From Yersinia rochesterensis (GTDB lineage: Bacteria; Pseudomonadota; Gammaproteobacteria; Enterobacterales; Enterobacteriaceae), in the NCBI RefSeq assembly GCF_003600645.1, contig NZ_CP032482.1, positions 868,001-932,000 on the forward strand: a stretch of DNA of 64,000 bases, given 5' to 3'. The notes beneath the pieces are model-generated. The model was not told the DNA's origin and did no database searches. It saw nothing but the letters and a program-made list of their open reading frames with translations. This document shows, one piece after another, positions 9,617 to 19,346 of this stretch. Each line of letters opens with the position of its first letter. Position 1 is the stretch's first letter. The translations under genes and the position numbers were made by a program.

Positions 9617-10471
9617 TTAGCTTTGTAAATCAACTTGTTGATTATCAATTAGTCGAGCTTTACCCAGCCATGCGGCCATCAGTATCACGGCTTGTTTGCT
9701 GTCAACCGTCAACGGCTGTAAGGTTTGGGCATCACGGATAAACAGCTCATCCGGTGTAAAACCAGCACTGCGTAATTGTTCTGCGGTGTCCGCCAGTAGA
9801 TTATCAATCTGCCGTTCACCCATGACAAGCTTCTCGGCTAACGCCTGCATTATCTTATAAAGCTGCGGCGCAATTTTGCGCTCTTCAGCGGTCAGATAAC
9901 CGTTACGGGAACTGAGTGCCAGGCCATCTTTGGCGCGAACAATGGGCACGCCGACAATATTGATGTCATAGCCCATATCCGTCACCATTTTGCGAATCAG
10001 CGCCAATTGCTGATAATCTTTTTCGCCAAAACAGGCGACATCCGGCTGAACCAGATTGAACAGCTTGCTGACAATCGTGGATACGCCACGGAAATGGCCG
10101 GGGCGGCTGGCACCCTCCAAAATGGTCGACAGTGCAGGGACGTCAACATAGGTCTGGTTGTCCAAACCCGCGGGGTAAACATCCGCCGCCGCCGGGGCGA
10201 ACACTAAATCCACACCGTGACGGGTCAGCTTCTCACAATCTTCCTGCAAGGTGCGCGGGTAGCGGGCTAAATCATCCGGGCGCTCGAATTGCAGTGGATT
10301 GACAAAAATACTAACGACTACAACATCGGCACGAGTTTTGGCATCTTCCACCAATGTCATATGCCCTTCGTGCAGGTTACCCATGGTGGGAACCAAAGCA
10401 ACTCGTTTACCTTCATGCCGCCAGCGGCGAATTTGCTGGCGTAATAGTGGTAAAGTTTCAATAATCAGCAT
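9617..10471 (-). CDS. panC: pantothenate synthetase
   Basis: ATP-dependent joining of pantoate and beta-alanine. 284 residues. The nucleotide-binding [11 protein letters not shown] (about 29-39) and the KMSKS-like loop [16 protein letters not shown] (about 178-193) are present, with [18 protein letters not shown] and [15 protein letters not shown] between them. It is 32 bp downstream of panB and very likely in one transcript with it. Confidence 0.97.
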   Translation of the reverse strand: MLIIETLPLLRQQIRRWRHEGKRVALVPTMGNLHEGHMTLVEDAKTRADVVVVSIFVNPLQFERPDDLARYPRTLQEDCEKLTRHGVDLVFAPAAADVYPAGLDNQTYVDVPALSTILEGASRPGHFRGVSTIVSKLFNLVQPDVACFGEKDYQQLALIRKMVTDMGYDINIVGVPIVRAKDGLALSSRNGYLTAEERKIAPQLYKIMQALAEKLVMGERQIDNLLADTAEQLRSAGFTPDELFIRDAQTLQPLTVDSKQAVILMAAWLGKARLIDNQQVDLQS

Positions 10472-10503
10472 CCCAATTCCCCTGAATATTTATCAACCAA
10501 AAC

Positions 10504-11301
10504 TTACTGGAAAGTATGTTCTTCAGCGGGATAGTCGCCGCTCTCAACTTCTTGAATATACAGCTTAATGGCGGCACGAATATCTCCCCCACTTTGCGCC
10601 AGGAAATTTTTGCTGAATTTCGGCGTATGTCCACCAGTAATGCCCAATGCATCATGCATGACCAGAATTTGTCCGTCGGTAACATTCCCCGCGCCAATAC
10701 CAATCACCGGGATTGCCAGTGCTTCAGTCACACGCTGCGCCAGTTCCACGGGAACACATTCCAGTACCAGCAATTGTGCGCCCGCATTTTCAAGCGCCTG
10801 AGCATCTTTCAACAGTTGGTTCGCCGCGACTTCTTCACGGCCTTGCACTTTGTAACCGCCGAAAATATTGACTGATTGTGGGGTTAACCCCAAGTGCCCA
10901 CACACTGGAACAGCCCGTTCTGCCAGCATGCGAACGGTATCGCACAACCAGCTACCGCCCTCCAGTTTGACCATGTTGGCCCCGGCCCGCATCAGTTCGG
11001 CGGCATTGGCAAATGTTTGCTCTGGTGTGGCATAGCTCATAAATGGCATGTCTGCTAATAATAGGCAATGAGGCGCACCACGGCGCACAGCACGGGTGTG
11101 ATAAGCCACATCCGCAGTTGTGACCGGCAATGTCGAGTCGAAGCCCTGTAACGTCATACCGAGCGAATCACCCACCAGCAGAACCTCAATTCCCTGTTCG
11201 ACGAATAATTGCGCAAAGCTGGCATCATAGGCAGTCAGTGTGGCGAACTTACGCTTCTCGAGTTTCCATTGGCGCAAATGGCTCATGGTGGTGGCTTTCA
11301 T
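10504..11301 (-). CDS. panB: 3-methyl-2-oxobutanoate hydroxymethyltransferase
   Basis: First committed step of pantoate synthesis, using methylene-tetrahydrofolate. Conserved blocks include [27 protein letters not shown] (quoted in parts: Asp45 region), [31 protein letters not shown] and [19 protein letters not shown]. 265 residues. The ATG at 11299-11301 is chosen: AGGAGA lies 7 nt upstream and the start then aligns with E. coli PanB; the preceding in-frame GTG is not needed. Confidence 0.97.
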   Translation of the reverse strand: MKATTMSHLRQWKLEKRKFATLTAYDASFAQLFVEQGIEVLLVGDSLGMTLQGFDSTLPVTTADVAYHTRAVRRGAPHCLLLADMPFMSYATPEQTFANAAELMRAGANMVKLEGGSWLCDTVRMLAERAVPVCGHLGLTPQSVNIFGGYKVQGREEVAANQLLKDAQALENAGAQLLVLECVPVELAQRVTEALAIPVIGIGAGNVTDGQILVMHDALGITGGHTPKFSKNFLAQSGGDIRAAIKLYIQEVESGDYPAEEHTFQ

Positions 11302-11384
11302 CACTCTTTCTCCTGAGACGGTAGGTTAAAATGGGGGAATATCAGAGAGGTATATTATGTGTTGGATTTAGCAAACAAGCACCC

Positions 11385-11864
11385 TTACCAAGGTACCAGG
11401 CCATTTTTATCTACAAGTTTAAGGCGGTCTGACAGCGATTCGCCATCGGGGAAAATAAGATCAGGGGCAATATCGGCCAGCGGGTAGAGCATGAACTCGC
11501 GCTCTTTCAAACCATAATGCGGCACAATGAGGCGATCAGTTTTTATCACTTGATCGCCATACAACATAATATCGAGATCCAGTGTCCGTGGCCCCCAGCG
11601 CTGTTCTTTCCTTACCCGCCCCTGATTGCGTTCGATGGCTTGGGTGCTGTCTAACAGTTGTTCCGGGGGCAGGGAGGTATCTAACGCTACGACCGCATTA
11701 AGAAAATCCGGCTGATCCTGAGGGCCTAACGGTTTAGTGCGATAAAAAGGCGAGCATGCCACCAACTGGGTGCGCGGCAGATGCTCCAGCGCTTCCAGTG
11801 CGGTTTTAACCTGTTGCAGTGGCATAGACTGATTACTGCCTAACGCGATATAGACCCGGATCAT
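11385..11864 (-). CDS. folK: HPPK, hydroxymethyldihydropterin pyrophosphokinase
   Basis: Folate pathway kinase, 159 residues, moving pyrophosphate from ATP to 6-hydroxymethyl-dihydropterin. Family landmarks: IALGSNQ at residues 5-11, FYRTKPLGPQDQPDFLNAVVAL, ERNQGRVRKEQRWGPRTLDLDIMLYG (in parts, Arg82-Arg92 and Asp95/Asp97 region) and VPHYGLKEREFMLYPL. It is 8 bp downstream of pcnB, so co-transcription is likely. Confidence 0.97.
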   Translation of the reverse strand: MIRVYIALGSNQSMPLQQVKTALEALEHLPRTQLVACSPFYRTKPLGPQDQPDFLNAVVALDTSLPPEQLLDSTQAIERNQGRVRKEQRWGPRTLDLDIMLYGDQVIKTDRLIVPHYGLKEREFMLYPLADIAPDLIFPDGESLSDRLKLVDKNGLVPW

Positions 11865-11872
11865 GGTGCGTA

Positions 11873-13429
11873 TTATGCCCCTTCGTTACGTGGTGCTGGC
11901 TTACGTGGGCGGCGAGGACGAGAGCGACGCGGTGCCGGATCGGCCCCTAAAGTATTCAGCATATTTTTTTGCTGTAGCGGTGTGGCTTCCTGGAATTCTC
12001 CCCACCACTGTGTAAGACGCTGTAATTCATGGTTATTTTCGACTTCAGCACGCAGTGCCAGCAAGTCGTAAGCTGCACGGAACTTTGGATGCTCCATCAG
12101 CTTATGCGCACGTTTACCCTGACGGCGTGACAGCCGCAGTTGCAGCAACCAGATATCTCGCACCAATGAAGTTATACGTTTTGGAATTGCCAGTGAACGG
12201 CACTCTTCATCCAATACATCATTCATTGCCAGTGCGAAAGCATCGTAATAGGCCAGACCACTTTCTTGCGTCAGCTTCTGCGCATGTTCAATCAGCGGAT
12301 ACCAAAGCATAGCGGCAAATAAGAATGCTGGATTGACGCGCTTATCATTATGCAAACGATAGTCAGTATTTTTCAGAACCTGAACCAAAATACGTTCCAT
12401 CGGCGAGTCATGATGCTCGGTAAAATGGCGGGCAATCAGTGGGAATAACGGCTGGAAAAGCTGATATTCACACAGTTTTAAATAAGTTTTATAGCCGTAG
12501 CCGGATTGCAGTAGTTTGAGTGACTCTTCAAACAGACGCGCGGGTGGGATCTCGTGCAGCAGCGAGGCCAGGCGCGGGATCGGCTCCGCAGTTTCCGAGC
12601 TGATCGTCATATCCAGTTTAGCGGCAAAACGAACTGCCCGCAGCATCCGCACCGGATCTTCACGATAGCGGGTTTCAGGATCGCCAATCAGGCGAATAAT
12701 ACCTTCTTTCAGATCACGCAAACCGCCGGTGTAGTCGCGTAGCGCAAAATCAGAAATGCCGTAATAGAGGCTATTAATCGTGAAGTCTCGGCGCTGGGCG
12801 TCATCTTCAATGGTGCCGAAAATATTGTCGCGCAACAGCATGCCATTTTGTGCTTGCTGAGAAGAGTTTTTGTCGCTGTCTTCCGCTTGCTGCTGTTCGT
12901 GGTGACCACGGAAAGTGGCGACTTCAATAATTTCCGGGCCAAACATGACATGGGCCAGACGGAAACGGCGACCGACCAGGCGGCAGTTGCGGAATAACTT
13001 TCGCACTTGTTCTGGCGTGGCGCTGGTGGTGATATCAAAATCTTTTGGTTTTTTGCCCAACAATAGGTCACGGACACCGCCGCCAACCAGATAGGCTTCG
13101 TAACCTGATTTATTCAGGCGATAGAGAACCTTCAGCGCATTATCGCTGATATCTCTACGGGAAATATTGTGCTGATCTCGTGGAATAATCGTCATCGCAC
13201 TTTGCTGTGAAGAAAGCTGTTGTGAAGTCGGCACCGCATGATTCTTGCGGCCAGTATTCGTTCTGGCAGGCCTTTTCTCTTTGCGGGCCACGTTATCTTC
13301 ACCGGGCACTTTATCTTTACGGGCACTGCTATCACGAGCCGTGTCATCACGGACAGCTTTGCTATCGCCAGCTGATTTATTATCGCGAATCAGTACCTTA
13401 CGGCAGAAATTGGCTACTCGGGTAAAAAT
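11873..13429 (-). CDS. pcnB: poly(A) polymerase I with a non-canonical ATT start
   Basis: Adds poly(A) tails that speed RNA decay. The nucleotidyltransferase core has [20 protein letters not shown], then RRDFTINSL and the RNA-binding [17 protein letters not shown]; the C-terminus is Arg/Pro-rich ([12 protein letters not shown]). No ATG fits the N-terminus. In-frame translation upstream gives [12 protein letters not shown], the E. coli PcnB N-terminus, beginning at ATT (13427-13429) preceded 6 nt upstream by GAGG (13436-13439). E. coli pcnB is known to start at AUU. The first downstream alternative is GTG at 13307-13309. 518 residues, about 50 longer than E. coli, owing to a charged, repetitive Asp/Arg/Lys/Ser-rich linker (residues about 15-60). 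Confidence 0.92.
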   Translation of the reverse strand: MFTRVANFCRKVLIRDNKSAGDSKAVRDDTARDSSARKDKVPGEDNVARKEKRPARTNTGRKNHAVPTSQQLSSQQSAMTIIPRDQHNISRRDISDNALKVLYRLNKSGYEAYLVGGGVRDLLLGKKPKDFDITTSATPEQVRKLFRNCRLVGRRFRLAHVMFGPEIIEVATFRGHHEQQQAEDSDKNSSQQAQNGMLLRDNIFGTIEDDAQRRDFTINSLYYGISDFALRDYTGGLRDLKEGIIRLIGDPETRYREDPVRMLRAVRFAAKLDMTISSETAEPIPRLASLLHEIPPARLFEESLKLLQSGYGYKTYLKLCEYQLFQPLFPLIARHFTEHHDSPMERILVQVLKNTDYRLHNDKRVNPAFLFAAMLWYPLIEHAQKLTQESGLAYYDAFALAMNDVLDEECRSLAIPKRITSLVRDIWLLQLRLSRRQGKRAHKLMEHPKFRAAYDLLALRAEVENNHELQRLTQWWGEFQEATPLQQKNMLNTLGADPAPRRSRPRRPRKPAPRNEGA

Positions 13430-13491
13430 GGTACACCTCGATAGTGGCTAATAAATTACAGAACAACAGAAAAACAGCGTCTAATCATAGC

Positions 13492-14436
13492 TCACCGTGC
13501 TGTCTTTGAGAATGCCGTTGTGTTTTCACTGGCTATCTCCGCCCCGTGATGCGGAATGGTTGCCAATGTCCAATTGTCGACGGCAAAGCGTAATAATAAC
13601 GGTAAATCAAGATCTTGCCAGCATTCTGGTATCGGTTGACGCAAAAACTTTAGAGCTTCGACTAAAATCGGACGCGGACAGCCATTGGGCAGCGACGGCG
13701 CATGATTTTGTTTAGAGAGCTTATTACCATTATGATTCAGCGCCAGCGGTAAGTGCAAATAGCGGGGCACCGGTTGCTGTAACTGCTGGTAGAGCGCTAT
13801 CTGACGCACTGTGGGTTCGATTAAATCGGCTCCGCGTACAATCTCGGTCACCCCTTGAAAGGCATCATCGACCACCACCGCCAGATTATAGGCAAATAAG
13901 CCATCTCGACGACGAATAATAAAATCTTCTTCAGCCAGTGCGGGCACGGCGTGCAACTCACCGAGTAATTTATCACAAAAGGTATAAACCGGATGAGTTT
14001 GGCGTAAGCGAATGGCTGAGTTCTGGGCTGGTAAATGGCGGTCACGGCAATAACCGTCATATAAACCACCGATTTGCTGGATGCGGCTACGGGTGCAGGC
14101 GCAGTAATAGCTCAGCCCTTGTTGCTCCAGCCAGTCTAAGGTGGCGCGATAGGCTTCATGGCGCTGAGATTGATAAATAACCGGGCCATCCCAATGGAGG
14201 CCATAGTGGTCCAGTGTCGCTAAAATACGGTCTGCAGCGCCAGGGATTTCACGGGGGGGATCAATATCTTCGATGCGAACTAGCCAGCTCCCACCTTCAG
14301 CGCGGGCTTGCAAGTAACTTCCCAATGCAGCAATCAGCGAACCGAAATGCAAATCACCAGACGGGGAAGGTGCAAAACGCCCAACATATGGGGTTTGCAT
14401 AAGCGCAGTTTGCTCGGTAATGATATCTTTGGACAT
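13492..14436 (-). CDS. gluQ: glutamyl-Q tRNA(Asp) synthetase
   Basis: Truncated glutamyl-tRNA synthetase relative that attaches glutamate to queuosine of tRNA(Asp). [17 protein letters not shown] is the HIGH-type motif; [13 protein letters not shown] holds the KLSKQ loop; zinc cysteines are in [11 protein letters not shown] and YDGYCRD. There is no anticodon-binding domain, as expected. The ATG at 14434-14436 (MSKDII) is chosen; the ATG at 14398-14400 would fit the E. coli length more tightly, while the longest frame begins at 14487. Lies downstream of dksA in the same direction, as in E. coli, with a long ERIC between them. Its substrate base, queuosine, is made by a pathway that includes queD and queE later in this window. 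Confidence 0.93.
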   Translation of the reverse strand: MSKDIITEQTALMQTPYVGRFAPSPSGDLHFGSLIAALGSYLQARAEGGSWLVRIEDIDPPREIPGAADRILATLDHYGLHWDGPVIYQSQRHEAYRATLDWLEQQGLSYYCACTRSRIQQIGGLYDGYCRDRHLPAQNSAIRLRQTHPVYTFCDKLLGELHAVPALAEEDFIIRRRDGLFAYNLAVVVDDAFQGVTEIVRGADLIEPTVRQIALYQQLQQPVPRYLHLPLALNHNGNKLSKQNHAPSLPNGCPRPILVEALKFLRQPIPECWQDLDLPLLLRFAVDNWTLATIPHHGAEIASENTTAFSKTAR

Positions 14437-14485
14437 AAATCCAGTGTGGTAAATGCGGTGCCGGAGATGGCTCTGGCACCGTGTC

Positions 14486-14682
<197 letters not shown>

Positions 14683-14696
14683 AGATTATTACTGTG

Positions 14697-15152
14697 TTAG
14701 CCTGCCATCTGCTTTTCGCGGATTTCGGCGAGGGTTTTACAGTCAATACACAAATCTGCAGTTGGTCGTGCTTCCAGACGGCGAATGCCAATTTCTACGC
14801 CACAAGACTCGCAGAAACCGAAATCCTCATCCTCGACTTTCTTCAGGGTTTTCTCGATCTTTTTAATCAGCTTACGCTCGCGGTCGCGGTTACGAAGTTC
14901 AAGGCTAAACTCTTCTTCCTGCGCAGCACGGTCTACCGGATCGGGGAAATTAGCAGCTTCGTCTTGCATGTGCGATACAGTACGGTCTACTTCGTCCCTG
15001 AGCTGGTTGCGCCATGCTTCAAGAATCCGCTTGAAATGCAACAGCTGGGCGGCATTCATATACTCTTCGCCAGGCTTCACTTGGTATGGTTCTACCCCAG
15101 CTATGGCGAGAATGCTCAAGGACGAGGTTTTACGTTTTTGCCCTTCTTGCAT
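14697..15152 (-). CDS. dksA: RNA polymerase-binding transcription factor DksA
   Basis: Works with ppGpp at the RNA polymerase secondary channel to control rRNA and amino-acid promoters. 151 residues, the E. coli length, from the ATG at 15150-15152 behind GTAGGAGAAG. The coiled coil carries the tip acids in [12 protein letters not shown], and the zinc finger is CESCGVEIG...CIDC. The longer open frame to 15245 lacks a ribosome site. The partner ppGpp synthetase gene relA is also in this window. Confidence 0.98.
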   Translation of the reverse strand: MQEGQKRKTSSLSILAIAGVEPYQVKPGEEYMNAAQLLHFKRILEAWRNQLRDEVDRTVSHMQDEAANFPDPVDRAAQEEEFSLELRNRDRERKLIKKIEKTLKKVEDEDFGFCESCGVEIGIRRLEARPTADLCIDCKTLAEIREKQMAG

Positions 15153-15331
15153 GATGCTTCTCCTACATTCATACGCACTATCAAAATCCCCAATAGGGGA
15201 AAAAATCAGGCCGCTATAAATAACAGAAGGAAGGAAGGTTAGCAATTATTCCTGTCGCCTGCTTGACAATGGTGTGAGGGCAGGCGTATTTGGCGAGCAA
15301 CTTCATCCAATCATCGCTTTTTTATTCAGCG

Positions 15332-16096
15332 CTATGGATGGGGCATTTCGTCCAGTAATAACGGTAGGCGTGCATCAAGCGCAATACCGTCAGGCGATAG
15401 TTGAAAACCGTAGCAGATAATCTCCACTCCTGCTTGCTGAGCCTGGGCCAGCAATTCTGCATAGCGTTTGTCAATGTGTCGGGCAGCGGCGACCTGCCTG
15501 ATGCCCGTATGCAATACGGCAAAAAAAAGTACAGCCCGGTGACCATTGGCAACCATGTTTTTTAACTCCCTGAGATGCTTCTGACCCCGCAGGGTGACGG
15601 CATCCGGGAAGTACCCACATTGTTGCTGTAATAAAGTAACCGACTTGACTTCAATATAGCAGTTAGGCCTATTTTCTGCCTGCAATAACAAGTCTATACG
15701 GCTATTTTCACCCCCATACTTAACCTCTCTTTTGACAGAAATGTAACCGGATAATTCAAAAATATAATTATTCTCTATTGCCGCACTGACTAACTCATTG
15801 GCACGCAAGGTATTTACGCATATCCAATCATCGGTTTGGGTCTGAGTTAACTCCCAACTATGGGGATACTTGCGTTTTGGGTTATCCGAGGTCGAATACC
15901 AGACCCTATCCCCTGGCGTGGCACAACCGGTCATTGCTCCGGTATTAGCGCAATGAATAGTTAATGTTTCTCCCTCGGGCGTCACAATATCAGCTAAAAA
16001 GCGTTTATACCGCAGGATAAGTGTGGCGGGCTGTAATTTGGGGTTAAAAGATAATAACCGAGGGGCCAAAGCCGGTAACTGGGAATTAGATGGCAT
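15332..16096 (-). CDS. sfsA: SfsA family DNA-binding/nuclease-like protein
   Basis: Sugar fermentation stimulation protein, 254 residues. Conserved blocks: [48 protein letters not shown] and the nuclease-like RIDLLLQ...[11 protein letters not shown]. The ATG at 16094-16096 is chosen because AAGGAA lies 6 nt upstream; the frame stays open far upstream (to 16252) but that part overlaps thpR. Starts inside the last codons of thpR, so the two are probably translated in series. Exact role unsettled; it was found as an enhancer of maltose use in E. coli. Confidence 0.94.
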   Translation of the reverse strand: MPSNSQLPALAPRLLSFNPKLQPATLILRYKRFLADIVTPEGETLTIHCANTGAMTGCATPGDRVWYSTSDNPKRKYPHSWELTQTQTDDWICVNTLRANELVSAAIENNYIFELSGYISVKREVKYGGENSRIDLLLQAENRPNCYIEVKSVTLLQQQCGYFPDAVTLRGQKHLRELKNMVANGHRAVLFFAVLHTGIRQVAAARHIDKRYAELLAQAQQAGVEIICYGFQLSPDGIALDARLPLLLDEMPHP

Positions 16097-16673
16097 CAGG
16101 TTTCCTTTCAGTGCTAGCCAATGGCCAGCTTTGTACAATGTTATAACGGGTGCGGCCGCGTGTGAATACCGATTCATATAACGAAAAAAAGTCTGCCCGA
16201 AAGCTTTCGTTGGGAGCTTTCGCCGGTATGGCGACTGGGCGAATAGCCCCACGGAATAACGTCACATGGGGATGAAATGGCAGCGGTGTTTGGTAACAAC
16301 CACTGCGCGCCGCTTGGGACCGCAATAACTGGGCCAATTGCAACAGCCCGCGCGGGGGATTTTTACATCCGAGCCATATCACTCCGGAATTAGGCCAGTG
16401 GCCAATATCATCCAGCGTTATGTTAAAACCTGACTGACTAATGCGCCCGGCTTGTTCCTGCAAGACTTGAGCTTTAGCGTGACTAACCTCGCCGAGAAAC
16501 GCCAGTGTCAGGTGAAGATTCACGGCAGCAATAGGGCGGCCAGCCTCGGGCGGGAAGTTATCTGCTCGCCATGGCACAATAGTCTGTTGCAGGGCATCAG
16601 GCAGGGCCAGCGCAAAGAACAGACGGCGAAAGCTGGTTTTATTAACGATAGTTTTATCGGCGGTTTTAATCAT
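16086..16673 (-). CDS. thpR: RNA 2',3'-cyclic phosphodiesterase (LigT family)
   Basis: 2H phosphoesterase that opens 2',3'-cyclic RNA ends and can make 2'-5' links. 195 residues with the two HxTx motifs HLTLAFLGE (about 51) and HPHVTLFRG (about 137). Adjacent landmarks RSQAARSGC and FTRGRTRYN match E. coli LigT/ThpR. Divergent from hrpB and overlaps the sfsA start by 11 bp, an arrangement also seen in E. coli. Confidence 0.94.
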   Translation of the reverse strand: MIKTADKTIVNKTSFRRLFFALALPDALQQTIVPWRADNFPPEAGRPIAAVNLHLTLAFLGEVSHAKAQVLQEQAGRISQSGFNITLDDIGHWPNSGVIWLGCKNPPRGLLQLAQLLRSQAARSGCYQTPLPFHPHVTLFRGAIRPVAIPAKAPNESFRADFFSLYESVFTRGRTRYNIVQSWPLASTERKPDAI

Positions 16674-16713
16674 TAGATTGGCATAATCACTCGGCTAAAT
16701 ACGCTATACGGCC

Positions 16714-19239
16714 ATGATGTTACAATGGCTGACGATGAAAGTAGAGAGTGTGGGGAAGAATGTGGTGGTAAGTCAGAGAGAAAGTGATGCGCAGGGGGCT
16801 GCTTTGCCGGTAGGTGAAGTGCTCAGTGAGATATTGTCTGCGTTGCAAACCTCACCGCAAGTCTTGCTCCACGCCCCAACCGGTGCCGGTAAATCGACCT
16901 GGTTACCGCTGCAAATTTTGCGTCTGGCGGGCTTGCCTGGCCGGATTATCATGCTGGAACCTCGGCGGCTGGCGGCGAAAAATGTCGCTTACCGGTTGGC
17001 CCAACAATTGGGTGAACAGCCGGGGCAGACGGTGGGCTATCGGATGCGCGCCGAAAGCAAAAGTGGGCCGGAGACACGGCTGGAGGTGGTGACCGAGGGC
17101 ATTCTGACTCGGATGCTCCAGCAAGATGCCGAGTTGACGGGGGTGTCTTTGGTCATCCTTGATGAGTTCCACGAGCGCAGTTTACAGGCCGATTTGGCGC
17201 TGGCGCTCTTGCTGGATGTGCAGCAAGGGCTACGTGATGACCTCAAACTGCTGATAATGTCGGCGACATTGGATAACCAGCGGCTTTCCGCGCTGTTGCC
17301 CTCCGCGCCAGCTATTGTCTCCGCTGGGCGCAGCTTCCCGGTCGAGCGCTGCTATCAACCTTTATCGGGCCATGAGCGGCTGGAGGATGGGGTTGCCAAT
17401 CGCGTTAAGCGCTTATTAAATGAGCAAAGGGGTTCTTTGCTGCTATTTTTACCCGGTGTGGGGGAGATTCATCGTGTGATGGAGCGGCTACAAGGCGAGG
17501 TTGCCAGTGATACTGACCTCTGCCCGCTGTATGGTGCTTTACCGCTCAGTGAACAGCAAAAAGCCATTCAACCGGCCCCTATTGGGCGGCGTAAAGTGGT
17601 GCTGGCGACCAATATTGCGGAAACCAGTTTGACCATTGAGGGCATCCGGCTAGTGGTCGACAGCGGACTGGAACGTGTCGCGCGTTTTGATGTCAAAAAC
17701 GGCCTGACTCGGCTGGTGACTCAGCGCATCAGCCAAGCTTCCATGGTGCAACGCGCCGGGCGTGCCGGGCGACTGGAACCGGGGATCTGCTGGCATCTGT
17801 TTGCTAAAGAGCAGGCCGAACGGGCCGCGGAATACAGTGAACCAGAAATTCTTAACAGCGATTTATGCAGCTTGTGGCTGGAGTTGCTGAACTGGGGATG
17901 CCAGGATGAGGCACAACTCAGTTGGCTTGATAGGCCGCTGCAAGTTGCATTGGCTGTAGCTCGCGACTTATTGCAGCGTTTAGGGGCTATTGATTCATCG
18001 GGGCAACTCACCCGCATGGGGCGCAGCATGGCTAGTTTGGGCTGTGAACCCCGGTTGGCCGCGATGTTGTGTTTTGCCGCCGAGCAAAGCCCGGACGCGT
18101 TAGCCACGGCGGGGTTATTAGCGGCGATTCTGGAAGAGCCGCCGCGATCCGGTCAAATTGATTTACACGATTGGCTCAGCCGCCCACAACCGCACTGGCA
18201 GCGGCGGGCGAGGCAATTAACACAAAGAATTAATGCTCGTGTGGGCGCGGTTGACAGTGATATTGCCGGTCAATTGCTGGCGTTGGCTTATCCGGATCGC
18301 ATCGCGCAGCAACGTGGGCAGGATGGGCGCTATCTGTTAGCTAACGGTATGGGCGCCGCTATGGCGCAAGACGAGGCGTTGTCACGTGCGCCTTGGCTGG
18401 TGGCTGCCAGCTTATTACAAAGCAGCAGTGGGCCGGATGCGCGCATTTTACTGGCGTTGCCGATTAAGATTGAACCGCTGGCGCAGCAACTTCCCCGCTT
18501 GGTCGAAGAGCGGACAGTGGTCGAGTGGGATGATGAAAAAGGCACTTTACGCGCCTGGCGGCGTTGGCAAATTGGACGTCTGACTTTACGGGCCCAGCCC
18601 TTAGCGAAACCGAGTGATGAAGCGTTGCAATTCGCGCTGCTAAACTGGGTGCGCGAACAAGGGCTGCAAGTGCTCAATTGGGATGAAAATGCCGAACAAT
18701 TGCGCACCCGCTTACATTGTGCCAGCCGTTGGCTGCCCGAAGAACAATGGCCTGTGGTAGATGACGACAATTTACTGGGTAAACTTGAGCTGTGGTTGCA
18801 GCCGTCTCTGTCCGGGGTACGGGATTTACGTGGTCTGCGGCAAGTGAATATTGTGGAAGCACTGACTCGCCTGTTGAGCTGGCAGTTACGTCAACGGCTG
18901 GATACTGAGCTGCCAACTCATTACACTGTGCCGACCGGTAGCCGCCTACCCATCCGTTATTATGTCGAGAGGCCACCGGTATTAGCGGTGCGTTTGCAGG
19001 AAGTTTTTGGCGAACAGCACAGCCCGATGCTAGCAAGTGGGCGGGTGGCAGTGGTGCTTGAGTTACTTTCACCGGCACACCGGCCGCTACAGATTACCGG
19101 TGATTTGGCCGCTTTCTGGCAGGGAGCATATCGCGAGGTACAAAAAGAGATGAAAGGGCGCTATCCCAAACATGTCTGGCCGGACGACCCCGCGAATACC
19201 CGCCCGACTCGCCGGACTAAAAAGTACCAAGATAAATAA
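16714..19239 (+). CDS. hrpB: ATP-dependent RNA helicase HrpB
   Basis: DEAH/RHA-family helicase of unknown client RNA, 841 residues in the longest form. Walker A APTGAGKST, the DEFH box LDEFHERS, SAT in LLIMSATLD, VVLATNIAETSLTIEG and QRAGRAGR are intact, followed by the helicase-associated domain and the HrpB-specific C-terminus ending MKGRYPKHVWPDDPA. The start is doubtful: the first 30 residues have no family counterpart, and a TTG at 16804 with AGGGGG 6 nt upstream gives 811 residues, close to E. coli HrpB. Divergent from thpR and followed by mrcB on the same strand, as in E. coli. Confidence 0.92.
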   Translation: MMLQWLTMKVESVGKNVVVSQRESDAQGAALPVGEVLSEILSALQTSPQVLLHAPTGAGKSTWLPLQILRLAGLPGRIIMLEPRRLAAKNVAYRLAQQLGEQPGQTVGYRMRAESKSGPETRLEVVTEGILTRMLQQDAELTGVSLVILDEFHERSLQADLALALLLDVQQGLRDDLKLLIMSATLDNQRLSALLPSAPAIVSAGRSFPVERCYQPLSGHERLEDGVANRVKRLLNEQRGSLLLFLPGVGEIHRVMERLQGEVASDTDLCPLYGALPLSEQQKAIQPAPIGRRKVVLATNIAETSLTIEGIRLVVDSGLERVARFDVKNGLTRLVTQRISQASMVQRAGRAGRLEPGICWHLFAKEQAERAAEYSEPEILNSDLCSLWLELLNWGCQDEAQLSWLDRPLQVALAVARDLLQRLGAIDSSGQLTRMGRSMASLGCEPRLAAMLCFAAEQSPDALATAGLLAAILEEPPRSGQIDLHDWLSRPQPHWQRRARQLTQRINARVGAVDSDIAGQLLALAYPDRIAQQRGQDGRYLLANGMGAAMAQDEALSRAPWLVAASLLQSSSGPDARILLALPIKIEPLAQQLPRLVEERTVVEWDDEKGTLRAWRRWQIGRLTLRAQPLAKPSDEALQFALLNWVREQGLQVLNWDENAEQLRTRLHCASRWLPEEQWPVVDDDNLLGKLELWLQPSLSGVRDLRGLRQVNIVEALTRLLSWQLRQRLDTELPTHYTVPTGSRLPIRYYVERPPVLAVRLQEVFGEQHSPMLASGRVAVVLELLSPAHRPLQITGDLAAFWQGAYREVQKEMKGRYPKHVWPDDPANTRPTRRTKKYQDK

Positions 19240-19346
19240 GATCACATGGTCAACAGCCAATAATTTCAGATGTTTCTCCTTTCTATCCGATGAATTGGGG
19301 AACACATTAAGCCGCAATAATCGCCAATGCGCGTGGAGAAAAAGAC

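Noticed and set aside
18330..18770. 146-codon minus-strand frame inside hrpB
   Set aside because: Shadow of a GC-rich helicase gene with full family motifs on the plus strand; several other long antisense frames in relA, eno and fhuB were dropped for the same reason.
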